Program-made: the position numbers and the translations under genes | Assembly: GCA_001915575.1 (NCBI GenBank) | Contig: MNQT01000027.1 | Span: 1 to 64,000 of the forward strand | Origin: Bacteroides sp. CAG:1060_57_27 | Lineage (GTDB): Bacteria > Bacteroidota > Bacteroidia > Bacteroidales > UBA932 | Direction: 5' to 3' | Length of the DNA: 64,000 bases | Shown: one piece after another, positions 47,325 through 56,775 of the stretch | Position numbering within the stretch: the stretch's first letter is position 1 | Layout: each line of letters begins with the position of its first letter | The notes under the pieces: model-generated | What the model saw: only the letters and a program-made list of their open reading frames with translations | Database searches by the model: none | What the model was told of the DNA's origin: nothing

Positions 47325-47904
47325 GTTCCTCGCGCAGCCTCTCCGCCGATTCGAAGACTATCCCCTCCATGCCTAAGGCGCATGCCGCGCGGACATTCTC
47401 GGGCCTGTCGTCCACGAACACGCATTCTCCGGGCACAAGCGAATACCTGTCGAGCAGTATACGGTATATCCGTTCTTCAGGCTTCAGGCATCTTTCCTGT
47501 CCAGACAGCACATATCCGTCGAGCAGCCCGAACACGGGATAGCGGTCGCGCACGAGGGGGAAGGTCTCCGCAGACCAGTTGCTGAGACCGTACAACCCGT
47601 AGCCCTTCGACTTCAGTTCGCAAAGCAGCGGTTCCATGCCGGGAATCTGCTCTCCCATCATCTTCTCCCACTGCCCGAAATACATGCGTATCTCCTTTTC
47701 CCACTGAGGAAAGAGCCTGACCCTCTCCTCAGTCACCTCGGAAACGGGACGGCCGGCATCGGCCGAAGAATTCCACTCGTAAGGGCATATCTCCCGGAGG
47801 AAGTAGTCCGTCTTCTCCGCATCGCCGAAATACGGCCCGTACAGATGCCGCGGGTTCCAGTCCACGAGCACTGCCCCGAAATCGAAGACTATGTTGCGTA
47901 TCAT
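47305..47904 (-). CDS. HAD-family hydrolase (YihX-like)
   Basis: A Rossmann-like phosphatase of the HAD-IA group: FDFGAVLVDWN as motif I with the nucleophile Asp, GLSNWSAETF as motif II, LKPEERIYRILLDRY with the Lys of motif III, and ECVFVDDRPENV as motif IV. The second motif I Asp is replaced by Gly, which is usual for the YihX-like subgroup. Substrates are sugar phosphates in tested relatives, but the true substrate here is unknown. It follows the plug-domain lipoprotein with a two-base gap, and converges on psd. Confidence 0.9.
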   Translation of the reverse strand: MIRNIVFDFGAVLVDWNPRHLYGPYFGDAEKTDYFLREICPYEWNSSADAGRPVSEVTEERVRLFPQWEKEIRMYFGQWEKMMGEQIPGMEPLLCELKSKGYGLYGLSNWSAETFPLVRDRYPVFGLLDGYVLSGQERCLKPEERIYRILLDRYSLVPGECVFVDDRPENVRAACALGMEGIVFESAERLREELRALRV

Positions 47905-47906
47905 CG

Positions 47907-48350
47907 CTACCTCTTGCGTGTGGTGACGAGTATCACGCCGTTGGCTCCGCGTACGCCGTAGATCGAAGCCGACGCCGCATCCTTGAGCACGTCTATCGAC
48001 TCCACCATGTCGGGGGTCAGACCCGTGAGGTCGTTTACCTCCATGCCGTCGACGAGAACGAGGGCGTAGCCGTCGCCGCTGATCGTCCTCGTGCCGCGGA
48101 CACGGAACTTGTTGCCGACCACCATGACTCCGGGAATCTTGCCCTCGATATAGTCGTAGATGTCGGTGAACGATGTCTTGTCGTCTACCTTGAGCGTAGA
48201 TACGGCGTTGGTGGTCTCATCCCTGGTGGTGGTGCCGTAGCCGATATTGATAGGGTCGTCTCCACCGTGATCGACCGATATGACCCTGTTCGACGTGCCG
48301 CATGAGCACAGTGCAAGGGCGAGGACGGATGTCAATACAAGATGTTTCAT
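47907..48350 (-). CDS. Free-standing TonB plug-domain lipoprotein
   Basis: ATG 48350 (MKHLVLTSVLALALCSC) encodes a lipoprotein signal with lipobox ALCSC. The remaining 130 residues are one TonB receptor plug: DDKTSFTDIYDYIEGKIPGVMV, RVRGTRTISGDGYALVLVDG, then PDMVESIDVLKDAASASIYG followed by RGANGVILVTTRK. No barrel follows. Such plug-only lipoproteins occur across Bacteroidota, with no settled role. A -7 element TATATTTG sits at 48366-48373, 15 bases before the start. The HAD gene follows in the same transcript. Confidence 0.85.
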   Translation of the reverse strand: MKHLVLTSVLALALCSCGTSNRVISVDHGGDDPINIGYGTTTRDETTNAVSTLKVDDKTSFTDIYDYIEGKIPGVMVVGNKFRVRGTRTISGDGYALVLVDGMEVNDLTGLTPDMVESIDVLKDAASASIYGVRGANGVILVTTRKR

Positions 48351-48365
48351 ATTGTCGCGTTTTTC

Positions 48366-48373
48366 CAAATATA
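48366..48373 (-). promoter_or_regulatory. -7 element of plug-domain gene
   Basis: TATATTTG on the minus strand, 15 bases before ATG 48350. Confidence 0.55.
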
Positions 48374-48483
48374 CGTAAATACCTTGAAACTTCTTCATAA
48401 AACATGCCTGATTTAGCGGTTTAGCGGTTTTTCGAGCATTACCCTCCATGTCCGCCCTTGCATATTTCAGGATGCGCTAGGTA

Positions 48484-48613
48484 TTGTCCGGTAAATATTG
48501 TCTGTGTATAGCCTTCGGGAGACTGTTCTTCGGGGTTTATGTCTCCCGAAGGCTATACACAGACACATACATAGACTATACCCAGGTATATACACAGACA
48601 TATACACCGGCAA
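48484..48613. repeat. Long hairpin element, copy C (diverged)
   Basis: A perfect 25-bp stem (48499-48523 with 48541-48565) encloses a 17-nt loop with a GGGGTTTAT core. Beyond it, TATACACAGACA is repeated directly at 48554-48565 and 48589-48600, and weak outer inverted repeats (TTGTCCGG at 48484-48491, CCGGCAA at 48607-48613) enclose the unit. It lies between the divergent plug gene and tRNA-Cys. The rest of this intergenic region (48374-48772) contains no gene I can support. Confidence 0.7.
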
Positions 48614-48772
48614 AACAAGGGAGAACATAAAATAAACTGCAAGCCGAGAGCAGTGTCGGAACTTGTTCAGGCAATGCCGAGGCGCAGCGTGATTGTAAAC
48701 GAAGTTTAAAATATGTTGCATATGAGACAAGGGGTAATATTACGGATAATCATTACCTATTTGAGAAAAGGT

Positions 48773-48803
48773 TTTGGAATTAAACGGAAAACCACTATAT
48801 TTG
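48773..48803 (+). promoter_or_regulatory. Canonical promoter of tRNA-Cys
   Basis: TTTG at 48773-48776, 19-base spacer, TATATTTG at 48796-48803, then the mature tRNA starts 12 bases later. Confidence 0.8.
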
Positions 48804-48814
48804 TAATCCTTTAC

Positions 48815-48885
48815 GGTGCGTTGGCCGAGTGGTCAGGCACAGGTCTGCAAAACCTGTTACAGTGGTTCGATTCCGCTACGCACCT
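48815..48885 (+). tRNA. tRNA-Cys (GCA)
   Basis: A 71-nt cloverleaf. Acceptor GGTGCGT (48815-48821) pairs with ACGCACC (48878-48884). The anticodon arm AGGTCTGCAAAACCT places GCA in the anticodon, and the T arm GTGGTTCGATTCCGC is standard. A promoter and terminator bracket it as a single-gene unit. Confidence 0.95.
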
Positions 48886-48887
48886 CA

Positions 48888-48924
48888 AAAGGACGGCCTA
48901 AGATTGCATTACGGCCGTCCTTTT
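48888..48924 (+). terminator. Terminator of tRNA-Cys
   Basis: An 11-bp stem (AAAGGACGGCC with GGCCGTCCTTT) follows the tRNA within three bases and ends in TTTTGTC. Confidence 0.85.
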
Positions 48925-48951
48925 GTCTTTCCACACTGAACGCTTCCGCCC

Positions 48952-49923
48952 ATGTATTCCGAACTCCTTGTCACCGCAATACTCTTTCTGGCCGTCTGCC
49001 TCGTCATAACCCTCCTCGACGCCCTGGTGTGCCTGCTGCTGTGCCTTGCCGGCGGCATCTCGTTCAAGGTGGCGTTCTGCCGGGGTCTGCTCGCGCTTCT
49101 CGTACCCGCCGCGGTGCTCGCATGGGGAATCATCGTCGGCAGGAACCACTACCGGGTCAGAGAGGTCGAACTCCGCTTCGACAATCTGCCCGAAGCGTTC
49201 CGTGGCTACCGCATAGTCCAGCTCTCCGACATACATTCCCGCTCGTTCAGGCACAGGACGCGGTCGCTCCGGCGGGCCGTAGAGAAGGTGAACTCGCTCG
49301 GTGCGGACCTGATAGCCTTCACGGGCGACATAATCACCATAAGTCCGGACGAACTTGACATCACCGCCCCCATACTGAAAGAACTCGAGGCGCGTGACGG
49401 GGTAGTCTCGGTGCTCGGGAACCACGACTACGGCGTGTATATGACCCCCGGAAAGGGACTGCGCCACACCGCAGGCTGCACCGCCGAAGTAGTGCGCAGG
49501 GAGCGTCAGATGGGCTGGAGGGTACTGCTGGACGAGAATGTGACGATAACGAGAGGGGACGACACCCTCGCCGTCGTGGGCGTACAGAACACGACCCCTT
49601 CACCGCATTTCAGGTCGGCCGGAGATCTGCAGAAAGCCTCGGAAGGTACGGAAGGCCTGTTCCGCATACTGCTGAGCCACGATCCCATGCACTGGGACAT
49701 GGAAGTCGTCGGCAAGGACTATCCGCTTACGCTCTCCGGCCACACACATGCGATGCAGTTCTCCCTATTCGGCTGGTGTCCGAGCAGATATATGTTCAGG
49801 CAGTACAGGGGCCTGTACGAAAAGGGAGGGCAGAGGCTGTATGTCAACATCGGCCTCGGGGAGACGATATTTCCCGCGCGTATCGGCACGCCGCCTGAAA
49901 TCACGCTGATAACCCTGCGCTGA
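48952..49923 (+). CDS. Membrane-anchored metallophosphoesterase
   Basis: Two N-terminal hydrophobic helices (about 5-30 and 42-62) precede a calcineurin-like phosphoesterase domain: LSDIHSRSF, FTGDIITI, LGNHDYGVY, LLSHDPMHW and SGHTHAMQF, which supply the full dimetal site. The layout is like YkuE/YaeI-type enzymes, which act at membranes on lipid-linked or phosphodiester substrates; the substrate here is unknown. It follows tRNA-Cys and its terminator and ends six bases before a convergent gene. Confidence 0.9.
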   Translation: MYSELLVTAILFLAVCLVITLLDALVCLLLCLAGGISFKVAFCRGLLALLVPAAVLAWGIIVGRNHYRVREVELRFDNLPEAFRGYRIVQLSDIHSRSFRHRTRSLRRAVEKVNSLGADLIAFTGDIITISPDELDITAPILKELEARDGVVSVLGNHDYGVYMTPGKGLRHTAGCTAEVVRRERQMGWRVLLDENVTITRGDDTLAVVGVQNTTPSPHFRSAGDLQKASEGTEGLFRILLSHDPMHWDMEVVGKDYPLTLSGHTHAMQFSLFGWCPSRYMFRQYRGLYEKGGQRLYVNIGLGETIFPARIGTPPEITLITLR

Positions 49924-49929
49924 GCGGCA

Positions 49930-50262
49930 TCACGCTCCGTCAGGATCAGGTGCGGACGGCTCCAACGCCTCCAGAAGGAAGCTGACCGGGCGAAATCCGT
50001 CGTTACAGGAGATCATCGCGGAATGCGGATCCCTCATCCAGCCTCCGAAGAAATCCCCGCCGCCGCGCGAAAGTTCCTCGACGAACTCCCTCATGGAGCC
50101 CCACGCGCTTTCACACAAGCCTTCCGGCCTGAGCCCGCCCCTTGAAATGAAAACCTGTCCGGTGCACACATCGCACGTGTGTTCGATAGGGTTCTCGTAC
50201 CTTTCGATAAGATCCGCGTAGCAACTCCTGCGCATTGCGGTTATCCTTACATCCTTTTTCAT
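49930..50262 (-). CDS. TIGR04076-type small protein
   Basis: A 110-residue soluble protein beginning MKKDVRITAMRRSCYADLIERYENP, then CDVCTGQVF, a Cys/Trp region (GLCESAWGSMREFVEEL) and a second Cys (MISCNDGFRPVSF). The pattern fits the TIGR04076 family, which is widespread in gut anaerobes and of unknown role. It starts 12 bases downstream of the WYL regulator stop, so the regulator and this gene are probably co-transcribed. Confidence 0.7.
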   Translation of the reverse strand: MKKDVRITAMRRSCYADLIERYENPIEHTCDVCTGQVFISRGGLRPEGLCESAWGSMREFVEELSRGGGDFFGGWMRDPHSAMISCNDGFRPVSFLLEALEPSAPDPDGA

Positions 50263-50274
50263 ACGGTTGGTATT

Positions 50275-51177
50275 TCATATCTTCTGGAGAAGTCCGGCAC
50301 ATCCGCGGACATAGTCCCTCAGGGCGTCGCCCTCGACAATCTCGATCTCCCTGGCAAGCCCGCATACAAAACGGCCAGCGCCCTGCATCCCGCAGACTTC
50401 CGTATCCAGGATCCATGCGCCGCCGGAATCCGGCTCCAGGTCGCGCGCGGCGAGGGGATATTCCTCCACCAGCAGGTTCTTGGCATACAGCGAAAGCCTC
50501 AGACGCACATGCACCGTATGGTCGGAGGTCATCCTGAAGATGTCGGTAGGGGACTTGTGATGCTCCGCTCCGCAGGTCCATTCCTCGTCAAGCACCAGGA
50601 CATCCGATATCCTCGAGATCTTGAAAGTCTTGTTGCGCGAGTCCTCGAGGTCATAGCCCCAGATGTCGGCATAGTCGGCGGTGAAGGCAAAGGGTTCTAT
50701 GCGGCGATCCCTTATCGTATGGGAGTTGCCGGACTCATAGTCTTTCAGGATTGCCTTGCGCCGCTGCTCCACGGCCCTTCCGAGGGACTCAACGATAGCG
50801 GCGCTGCCCCTGCTGTCCGCGAAGTCGGCTATGCCCGTGGACCTGTATATGGCGGAAAGCTTCTGCCTGAGGTTGGCCTTCAGGCTGTTGGTCGGAGCCA
50901 GCCTGTCTATCAGGGAATTTACAAGATATGCCTCTTCCTCCGAGAAATAGACCAGCTTGTCTATCTCTACGGCGTCTTTGGGCAGCCTGCACAGCTTGTA
51001 GATGTCCCCTGAAAGCTTGTTTACCGCAAAACCCGCGCTGCGCAGGGTATCGATATAGCGGTAGACGGTCCTGGGCGACATGCCGAGCCTGTCGGCGAGT
51101 TCGCCTATGCTGTAGTTGACATTGCCCGAGAGGTATTTCATCAGGCGCAGCAGTCTTTCTATCTTCGGTTGGTCCAT
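50275..51177 (-). CDS. WYL-domain transcriptional regulator
   Basis: ATG 51177 (MDQPKIERLLRLMKYLSGN) starts the winged helix: YSIGELADRLGMSPRTVYRYIDTLRSAGF is a clear HTH of the HTH_11/DeoR type. The rest (residues 85-300) contains a WYL-like beta domain, with the RRIEPFAFTADYADIWGYDLED segment corresponding to the ligand-sensing core. WYL proteins sense nucleic-acid or nucleotide ligands and often control defence or DNA-repair genes. No defence cluster is seen next to it here. The longer frame to 51318 is not used because it lacks family likeness. Confidence 0.88.
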   Translation of the reverse strand: MDQPKIERLLRLMKYLSGNVNYSIGELADRLGMSPRTVYRYIDTLRSAGFAVNKLSGDIYKLCRLPKDAVEIDKLVYFSEEEAYLVNSLIDRLAPTNSLKANLRQKLSAIYRSTGIADFADSRGSAAIVESLGRAVEQRRKAILKDYESGNSHTIRDRRIEPFAFTADYADIWGYDLEDSRNKTFKISRISDVLVLDEEWTCGAEHHKSPTDIFRMTSDHTVHVRLRLSLYAKNLLVEEYPLAARDLEPDSGGAWILDTEVCGMQGAGRFVCGLAREIEIVEGDALRDYVRGCAGLLQKI

Positions 51178-51341
51178 AACTTTGCTGGTCGATAACTTTT
51201 CCTGTACCGGCCCGAATTTAGTCATTTCCGTCGACAATACGGCGTCTGTCCCATGCCTGTGTGAAAATATCGTGCTTGGCCGAGTATGTGCCCGTATAAT
51301 GTTTCCGGAGTGTATCAATGTATCCCTGTCCTTGGCACAAG

Positions 51342-51411
51342 TCCTCCGGGTATACCTCCCGGGGAGCTAATCAAAAGGGGTAAACGCTCCCCGGGAGGTA
51401 TACCCGGAGGA
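51342..51411. repeat. Long hairpin element, copy B
   Basis: A perfect 26-bp stem (51342-51367 with 51386-51411) with an 18-nt loop TAATCAAAAGGGGTAAAC. The loop is the reverse complement of copy A's loop at 16 of 18 positions, so the two copies are in opposite orientation. The stems agree at 22 of 26 positions and all four differences are matched on the opposite arm. It lies between the WYL gene and the terminator of the GH10 gene. I see no other gene in 51178-51569. Confidence 0.85.
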
Positions 51412-51518
51412 TACGGGCAGCAACAGTGGTATAGCGGCGCCCGCATGGACGCGGAGAGCACGCACGCCATAAACACGAGCAGTAACGGTCGTATTGCGGC
51501 ACATACGCAGACAGGCAC

Positions 51519-51551
51519 GAAAAAAGGGACAGGCCGTCGGCCCGTCCCCCA
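51519..51551 (-). terminator. Intrinsic terminator of the GH10-CE1 gene
   Basis: On the minus strand a 10-bp stem (51526-51535 with 51539-51548, one wobble, 3-nt loop) is followed by six T, about 20 bases past the stop at 51570. Confidence 0.85.
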
Positions 51552-51569
51552 AAAAGATGAAAAAATCTA

Positions 51570-53828
<2,259 letters not shown>

Positions 53829-55568
53829 TCAGAATTTCGTCTTCCACATGACGCAGAGCGAGCACTTGCCGTCGCGGCTGACGGAATCGTACGGATAGGC
53901 TACGGTGCTGCCGGTAATATAGAGGCCGTGCGCACGGAAGACAGCCAGATACAGATACCACGACACGAAAAAGCCCCGTCCCCTGAACGCCGGCACGCTG
54001 AAACCGCCCGGGACGCTCCTCTGATATACATAGATGCGGCCGTCCCAGTCCGGGATATCGAAAACCCCCGCCTTGACGAAGGCGCGCAGCCGCTCCGCAT
54101 CCCAGCCGGATTCGGCGCATCCCAGCCATGAAAGGCCGCCGGCCGAAATGACATAATCCAGTCTGGGGCGCAGTCTGAACCGTCCCGCGGCGGCATCGAG
54201 CTCAAGCCGGAACTCGTGCCTCTGTTCCAGGCCGGAGAAACCCGGGACAAGGCAGTCGGCCTTACAGGCGTAACGGAAAGAGGGTGAAAGCGTCCATGAA
54301 TGCAGCATGAAGTCCTTCTTGAGGGTCAGCAGGGCACGGCCGCGCAGTTCCTCTCCCTCCTTGAGCCCGGCCTCGAGGCTCGCGAATCCCCAGGGCCACT
54401 GCGCCCCCGCCGCTGCCAGGCTCCGCTCACCGGACGCAGGAGGATACCAGCGCAGCTGGAACGCATACCTGTAGCCGTACTCGGGAACGAAAAGCATCCC
54501 GGCGCAGAACGCGGCGCCCCCGGAGGGAGAATATGCGGCTTCGGCAAAGACTGAGGCTCCGGGAAGCGAGATCCTGCAGTCGGCCGACAAGTCCGCCACC
54601 GCCGCAACTCCCGGGCCGTGGCGCGCGGCACCATCCGGCCTGAGCTGGAACGTGAGTCCGGCAGTGGTCCTGCGCGTATGGTGGCTCAGGGAGGCGAGCA
54701 GGCGGTTCTCGGCGAACGAGTACGCCGCAGAAGTGCCGAAACGCCCGAAATCGAGCTCCACGGCGGCCCCGCACAGCGAAGCCGAAGCAGAACCCGTCGG
54801 ACTGAAACCGGAAGCGTTGCGGCAGAAAGCCTGTATAGACGAGAAGCCGCTCAGGCTGAATCCGCTCCATTGCAGCAGACCCTGCCCGAAGCGGGCGTTG
54901 AAATGCCCGAGCACAAGCTTCGAGAGCCGCTTCTTTCCGTAATATGCCGCGCTGAGCGTCCCGAGGCCGTATTCTTTCCGCGTGAACTCCGGACTGAAGG
55001 TCCAGTAAAGCTCCGCACCGCAGGGACTCTCCAACTCAAGCCTGAGTCTTCCGCCGCAGTCTGCGCCATAAGGCGCTCCTCCCGAGGAGGGGGAAGGGAT
55101 TTTCAGGGAGAGGTCGGAACTAAGCGCCGCACTTCCGTCCAAGCCTGCCGGCCGGGTCACGTCCGGCCCCGGAGCGGAACTGCTTCCTATCTTTACGAAA
55201 GGCCTCAGATATCCTGCGAACTCGACGGAGAACCCGTCCACGAGCGCAAGTTCGCTCCATGACATTATGTCTCCGGTGCGACTGCGGTACTCGAGAAGGG
55301 ATGCGGCCTGGTAGCCGCTGAAAAGTCCGCTGGCAATCAGCGCCCCGCGGCCGCAGCGGTTAAGGTCGAGCGGACGGCGGGCGAGCCTTTCGAAACGGGA
55401 TATCTCTTCCGCCGAAAGCTCCTCCATGCAGGAGGCTCCGCTCAGGGCCAGCACTGAGCGTTCGAACCCGGAAGGGCCGGAATCGGGGACGGAGGAAAGG
55501 CCGGGCAGGATGAAGGATGCCTGCGGGAACAGCGCCGAAAGCGCCATGACAAGAAAAAGCGTTTTCAT
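53829..55568 (-). CDS. Helix-hairpin-helix plus outer-membrane barrel protein
   Basis: ATG 55568 (MKTLFLVMALSALFPQASF) gives a signal peptide. Residues about 50-125 resemble two helix-hairpin-helix units (RRPLDLNRCGRGALIASGLFSGYQAASLLEYRSRTGDIMSWSELALVDGFSVEFAGYLRPFV is the region, given here in part), a motif usually linked to DNA or ComEA-like binding. The remainder (150-579) is beta-rich with repeated alternating strands and ends MWKTKF, consistent with an outer-membrane barrel. Such proteins are conserved in Bacteroidales with unknown role. A possible part in DNA uptake is a guess. It is divergent from hpt. Confidence 0.7.
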   Translation of the reverse strand: MKTLFLVMALSALFPQASFILPGLSSVPDSGPSGFERSVLALSGASCMEELSAEEISRFERLARRPLDLNRCGRGALIASGLFSGYQAASLLEYRSRTGDIMSWSELALVDGFSVEFAGYLRPFVKIGSSSAPGPDVTRPAGLDGSAALSSDLSLKIPSPSSGGAPYGADCGGRLRLELESPCGAELYWTFSPEFTRKEYGLGTLSAAYYGKKRLSKLVLGHFNARFGQGLLQWSGFSLSGFSSIQAFCRNASGFSPTGSASASLCGAAVELDFGRFGTSAAYSFAENRLLASLSHHTRRTTAGLTFQLRPDGAARHGPGVAAVADLSADCRISLPGASVFAEAAYSPSGGAAFCAGMLFVPEYGYRYAFQLRWYPPASGERSLAAAGAQWPWGFASLEAGLKEGEELRGRALLTLKKDFMLHSWTLSPSFRYACKADCLVPGFSGLEQRHEFRLELDAAAGRFRLRPRLDYVISAGGLSWLGCAESGWDAERLRAFVKAGVFDIPDWDGRIYVYQRSVPGGFSVPAFRGRGFFVSWYLYLAVFRAHGLYITGSTVAYPYDSVSRDGKCSLCVMWKTKF

Positions 55569-55607
55569 AATCAAAGTCGGTTTTGTCAAAATTAGAAAAT
55601 AATTTCG

Positions 55608-55619
55608 TATTTTCGTACC
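55608..55619 (+). promoter_or_regulatory. -7-like element and shared motif upstream of hpt
   Basis: TATTTTCG at 55608-55615 resembles the -7 box. The ten bases TTTTCGTACC at 55610-55619 also occur upstream of upp at 33892-33901. Confidence 0.4.
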
Positions 55620-55635
55620 CCGATCACAGTTCCTT

Positions 55636-56184
55636 ATGAAAGACAGGATTCAACTTTACGACAAGGCTTTCAAACCGTTCATACCGCACGGGCGCATAAT
55701 GGAGGCCATTGACGGCGTGGCCAGGAAAGTCAACGACGATTTCCGCGGCTGCACCGACATCCCCGTAGTTCTGTGCGTGCTCAACGGATCCATACCGTTC
55801 ACCGGAGAGTTGCTCCAGAGGCTCGAGTTCGACTGCCAGCTGGTCTCGATAAAGTTGTCGTCATATCAGGGCACGCACTCGACGGGTACCGTGCTGAATA
55901 TAATGGGACTCACGGCCGACGTTACCGGCAAGAGGGTCATAATCACCGAAGATATCGTGGACACCGGCACTACGGTAGTGGCGCTTAAGGAGATGCTGCT
56001 GCACAAGGGGGCCACGGACGTGAAGATATGCACCCTGCTGTTCAAGCCAGACGTCTACGACAAGCACGAGACGATAGACTATGTGGGAATGTCTATCCCC
56101 GATGCCTTCATAGTGGGATTCGGCCTCGACTACAACGAAATAGGACGCAACAGCGCAGACATCTACGTAATCGACGAACAATAA
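55636..56184 (+). CDS. hpt: Hypoxanthine phosphoribosyltransferase
   Basis: Salvages hypoxanthine (and guanine) to IMP and GMP with PRPP. The PRPP loop VIITEDIVDTGTT is visible near residue 100-113, with VLNGSIPF at the N-terminal phosphate loop and the C-terminal purine-contacting DAFIVGFGLDYN. Length 182 is standard. adk follows nine bases later, so purine salvage and adenylate balance are co-expressed. Confidence 0.96.
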   Translation: MKDRIQLYDKAFKPFIPHGRIMEAIDGVARKVNDDFRGCTDIPVVLCVLNGSIPFTGELLQRLEFDCQLVSIKLSSYQGTHSTGTVLNIMGLTADVTGKRVIITEDIVDTGTTVVALKEMLLHKGATDVKICTLLFKPDVYDKHETIDYVGMSIPDAFIVGFGLDYNEIGRNSADIYVIDEQ

Positions 56185-56193
56185 CTGCAAGAT

Positions 56194-56775
56194 ATGAAAT
56201 ACTACATTCTATTCGGCCCTCCGGGAGCCGGCAAGGGCACGCACTCGACGGCCCTCACTGAAAAATACAATCTCAAGCATATCTCCACCGGAGAGCTGCT
56301 GCGTGCGGAAATCGCCGCGGGCACCGAGCTCGGGAAGCAGGCGAAGACGCTCATAGACGCCGGTTCGCTCGTTCCCGACAGCGTAGTGGAAGGCATGATA
56401 GAGTCGGCATTCGACACCTTCAAGGACTGCGACGGGTTCCTGCTAGACGGCTTTCCCCGCAACCTCGCCCAGGCCGAGGATCTCGACAGGATGCTGGAGA
56501 AGAGGGGAGAGAGCGTGACGGCGGTGCTGTCAATAATGATTTCCGACGACCTGATACGCCGCCGCATCGCGCACAGGGCAGCAATCGAAGGTCGCGCCGA
56601 CGACGCCTCGGAGCAGACGATCACCAACCGTATCAACACCTACCACAGCCAGACCGAGCCTCTCATAGACTACTACAGGAAGGCGGGGAAATACTATGAG
56701 GTCACTGCTGATGCGGAAGAGATAGAGGAGAACCGCCGCAGGGTGCTCAATATGATGGAGAGCACGCGCAGGTAG
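56194..56775 (+). CDS. adk: Adenylate kinase, short-lid type
   Basis: Interconverts ATP, AMP and ADP. The P-loop LFGPPGAGKGTHS, the AMP-binding HISTGELLRAEI, LLDGFPRNLAQAE and the arginine-bearing IRRRIAHRAAIEGRADD are all present. The LID domain is short and has no zinc cysteines, as usual in this phylum. Length 193. The last 29 bases overlap the end of the convergent pseudouridine synthase gene. Confidence 0.97.
   Translation: MKYYILFGPPGAGKGTHSTALTEKYNLKHISTGELLRAEIAAGTELGKQAKTLIDAGSLVPDSVVEGMIESAFDTFKDCDGFLLDGFPRNLAQAEDLDRMLEKRGESVTAVLSIMISDDLIRRRIAHRAAIEGRADDASEQTITNRINTYHSQTEPLIDYYRKAGKYYEVTADAEEIEENRRRVLNMMESTRR

Noticed and set aside
50275..51177. WYL regulator as marker of a nearby defence island
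   Set aside because: Its neighbours are a small TIGR04076-type protein, a phosphoesterase and a xylanase; no defence genes were found within several kilobases.
34623..51411. Invertible promoter or CRISPR repeat explanation for the hairpins
   Set aside because: The spacer between arms is only 17-18 bases, too short for site-specific inversion, and there are no regularly spaced repeats for a CRISPR array.
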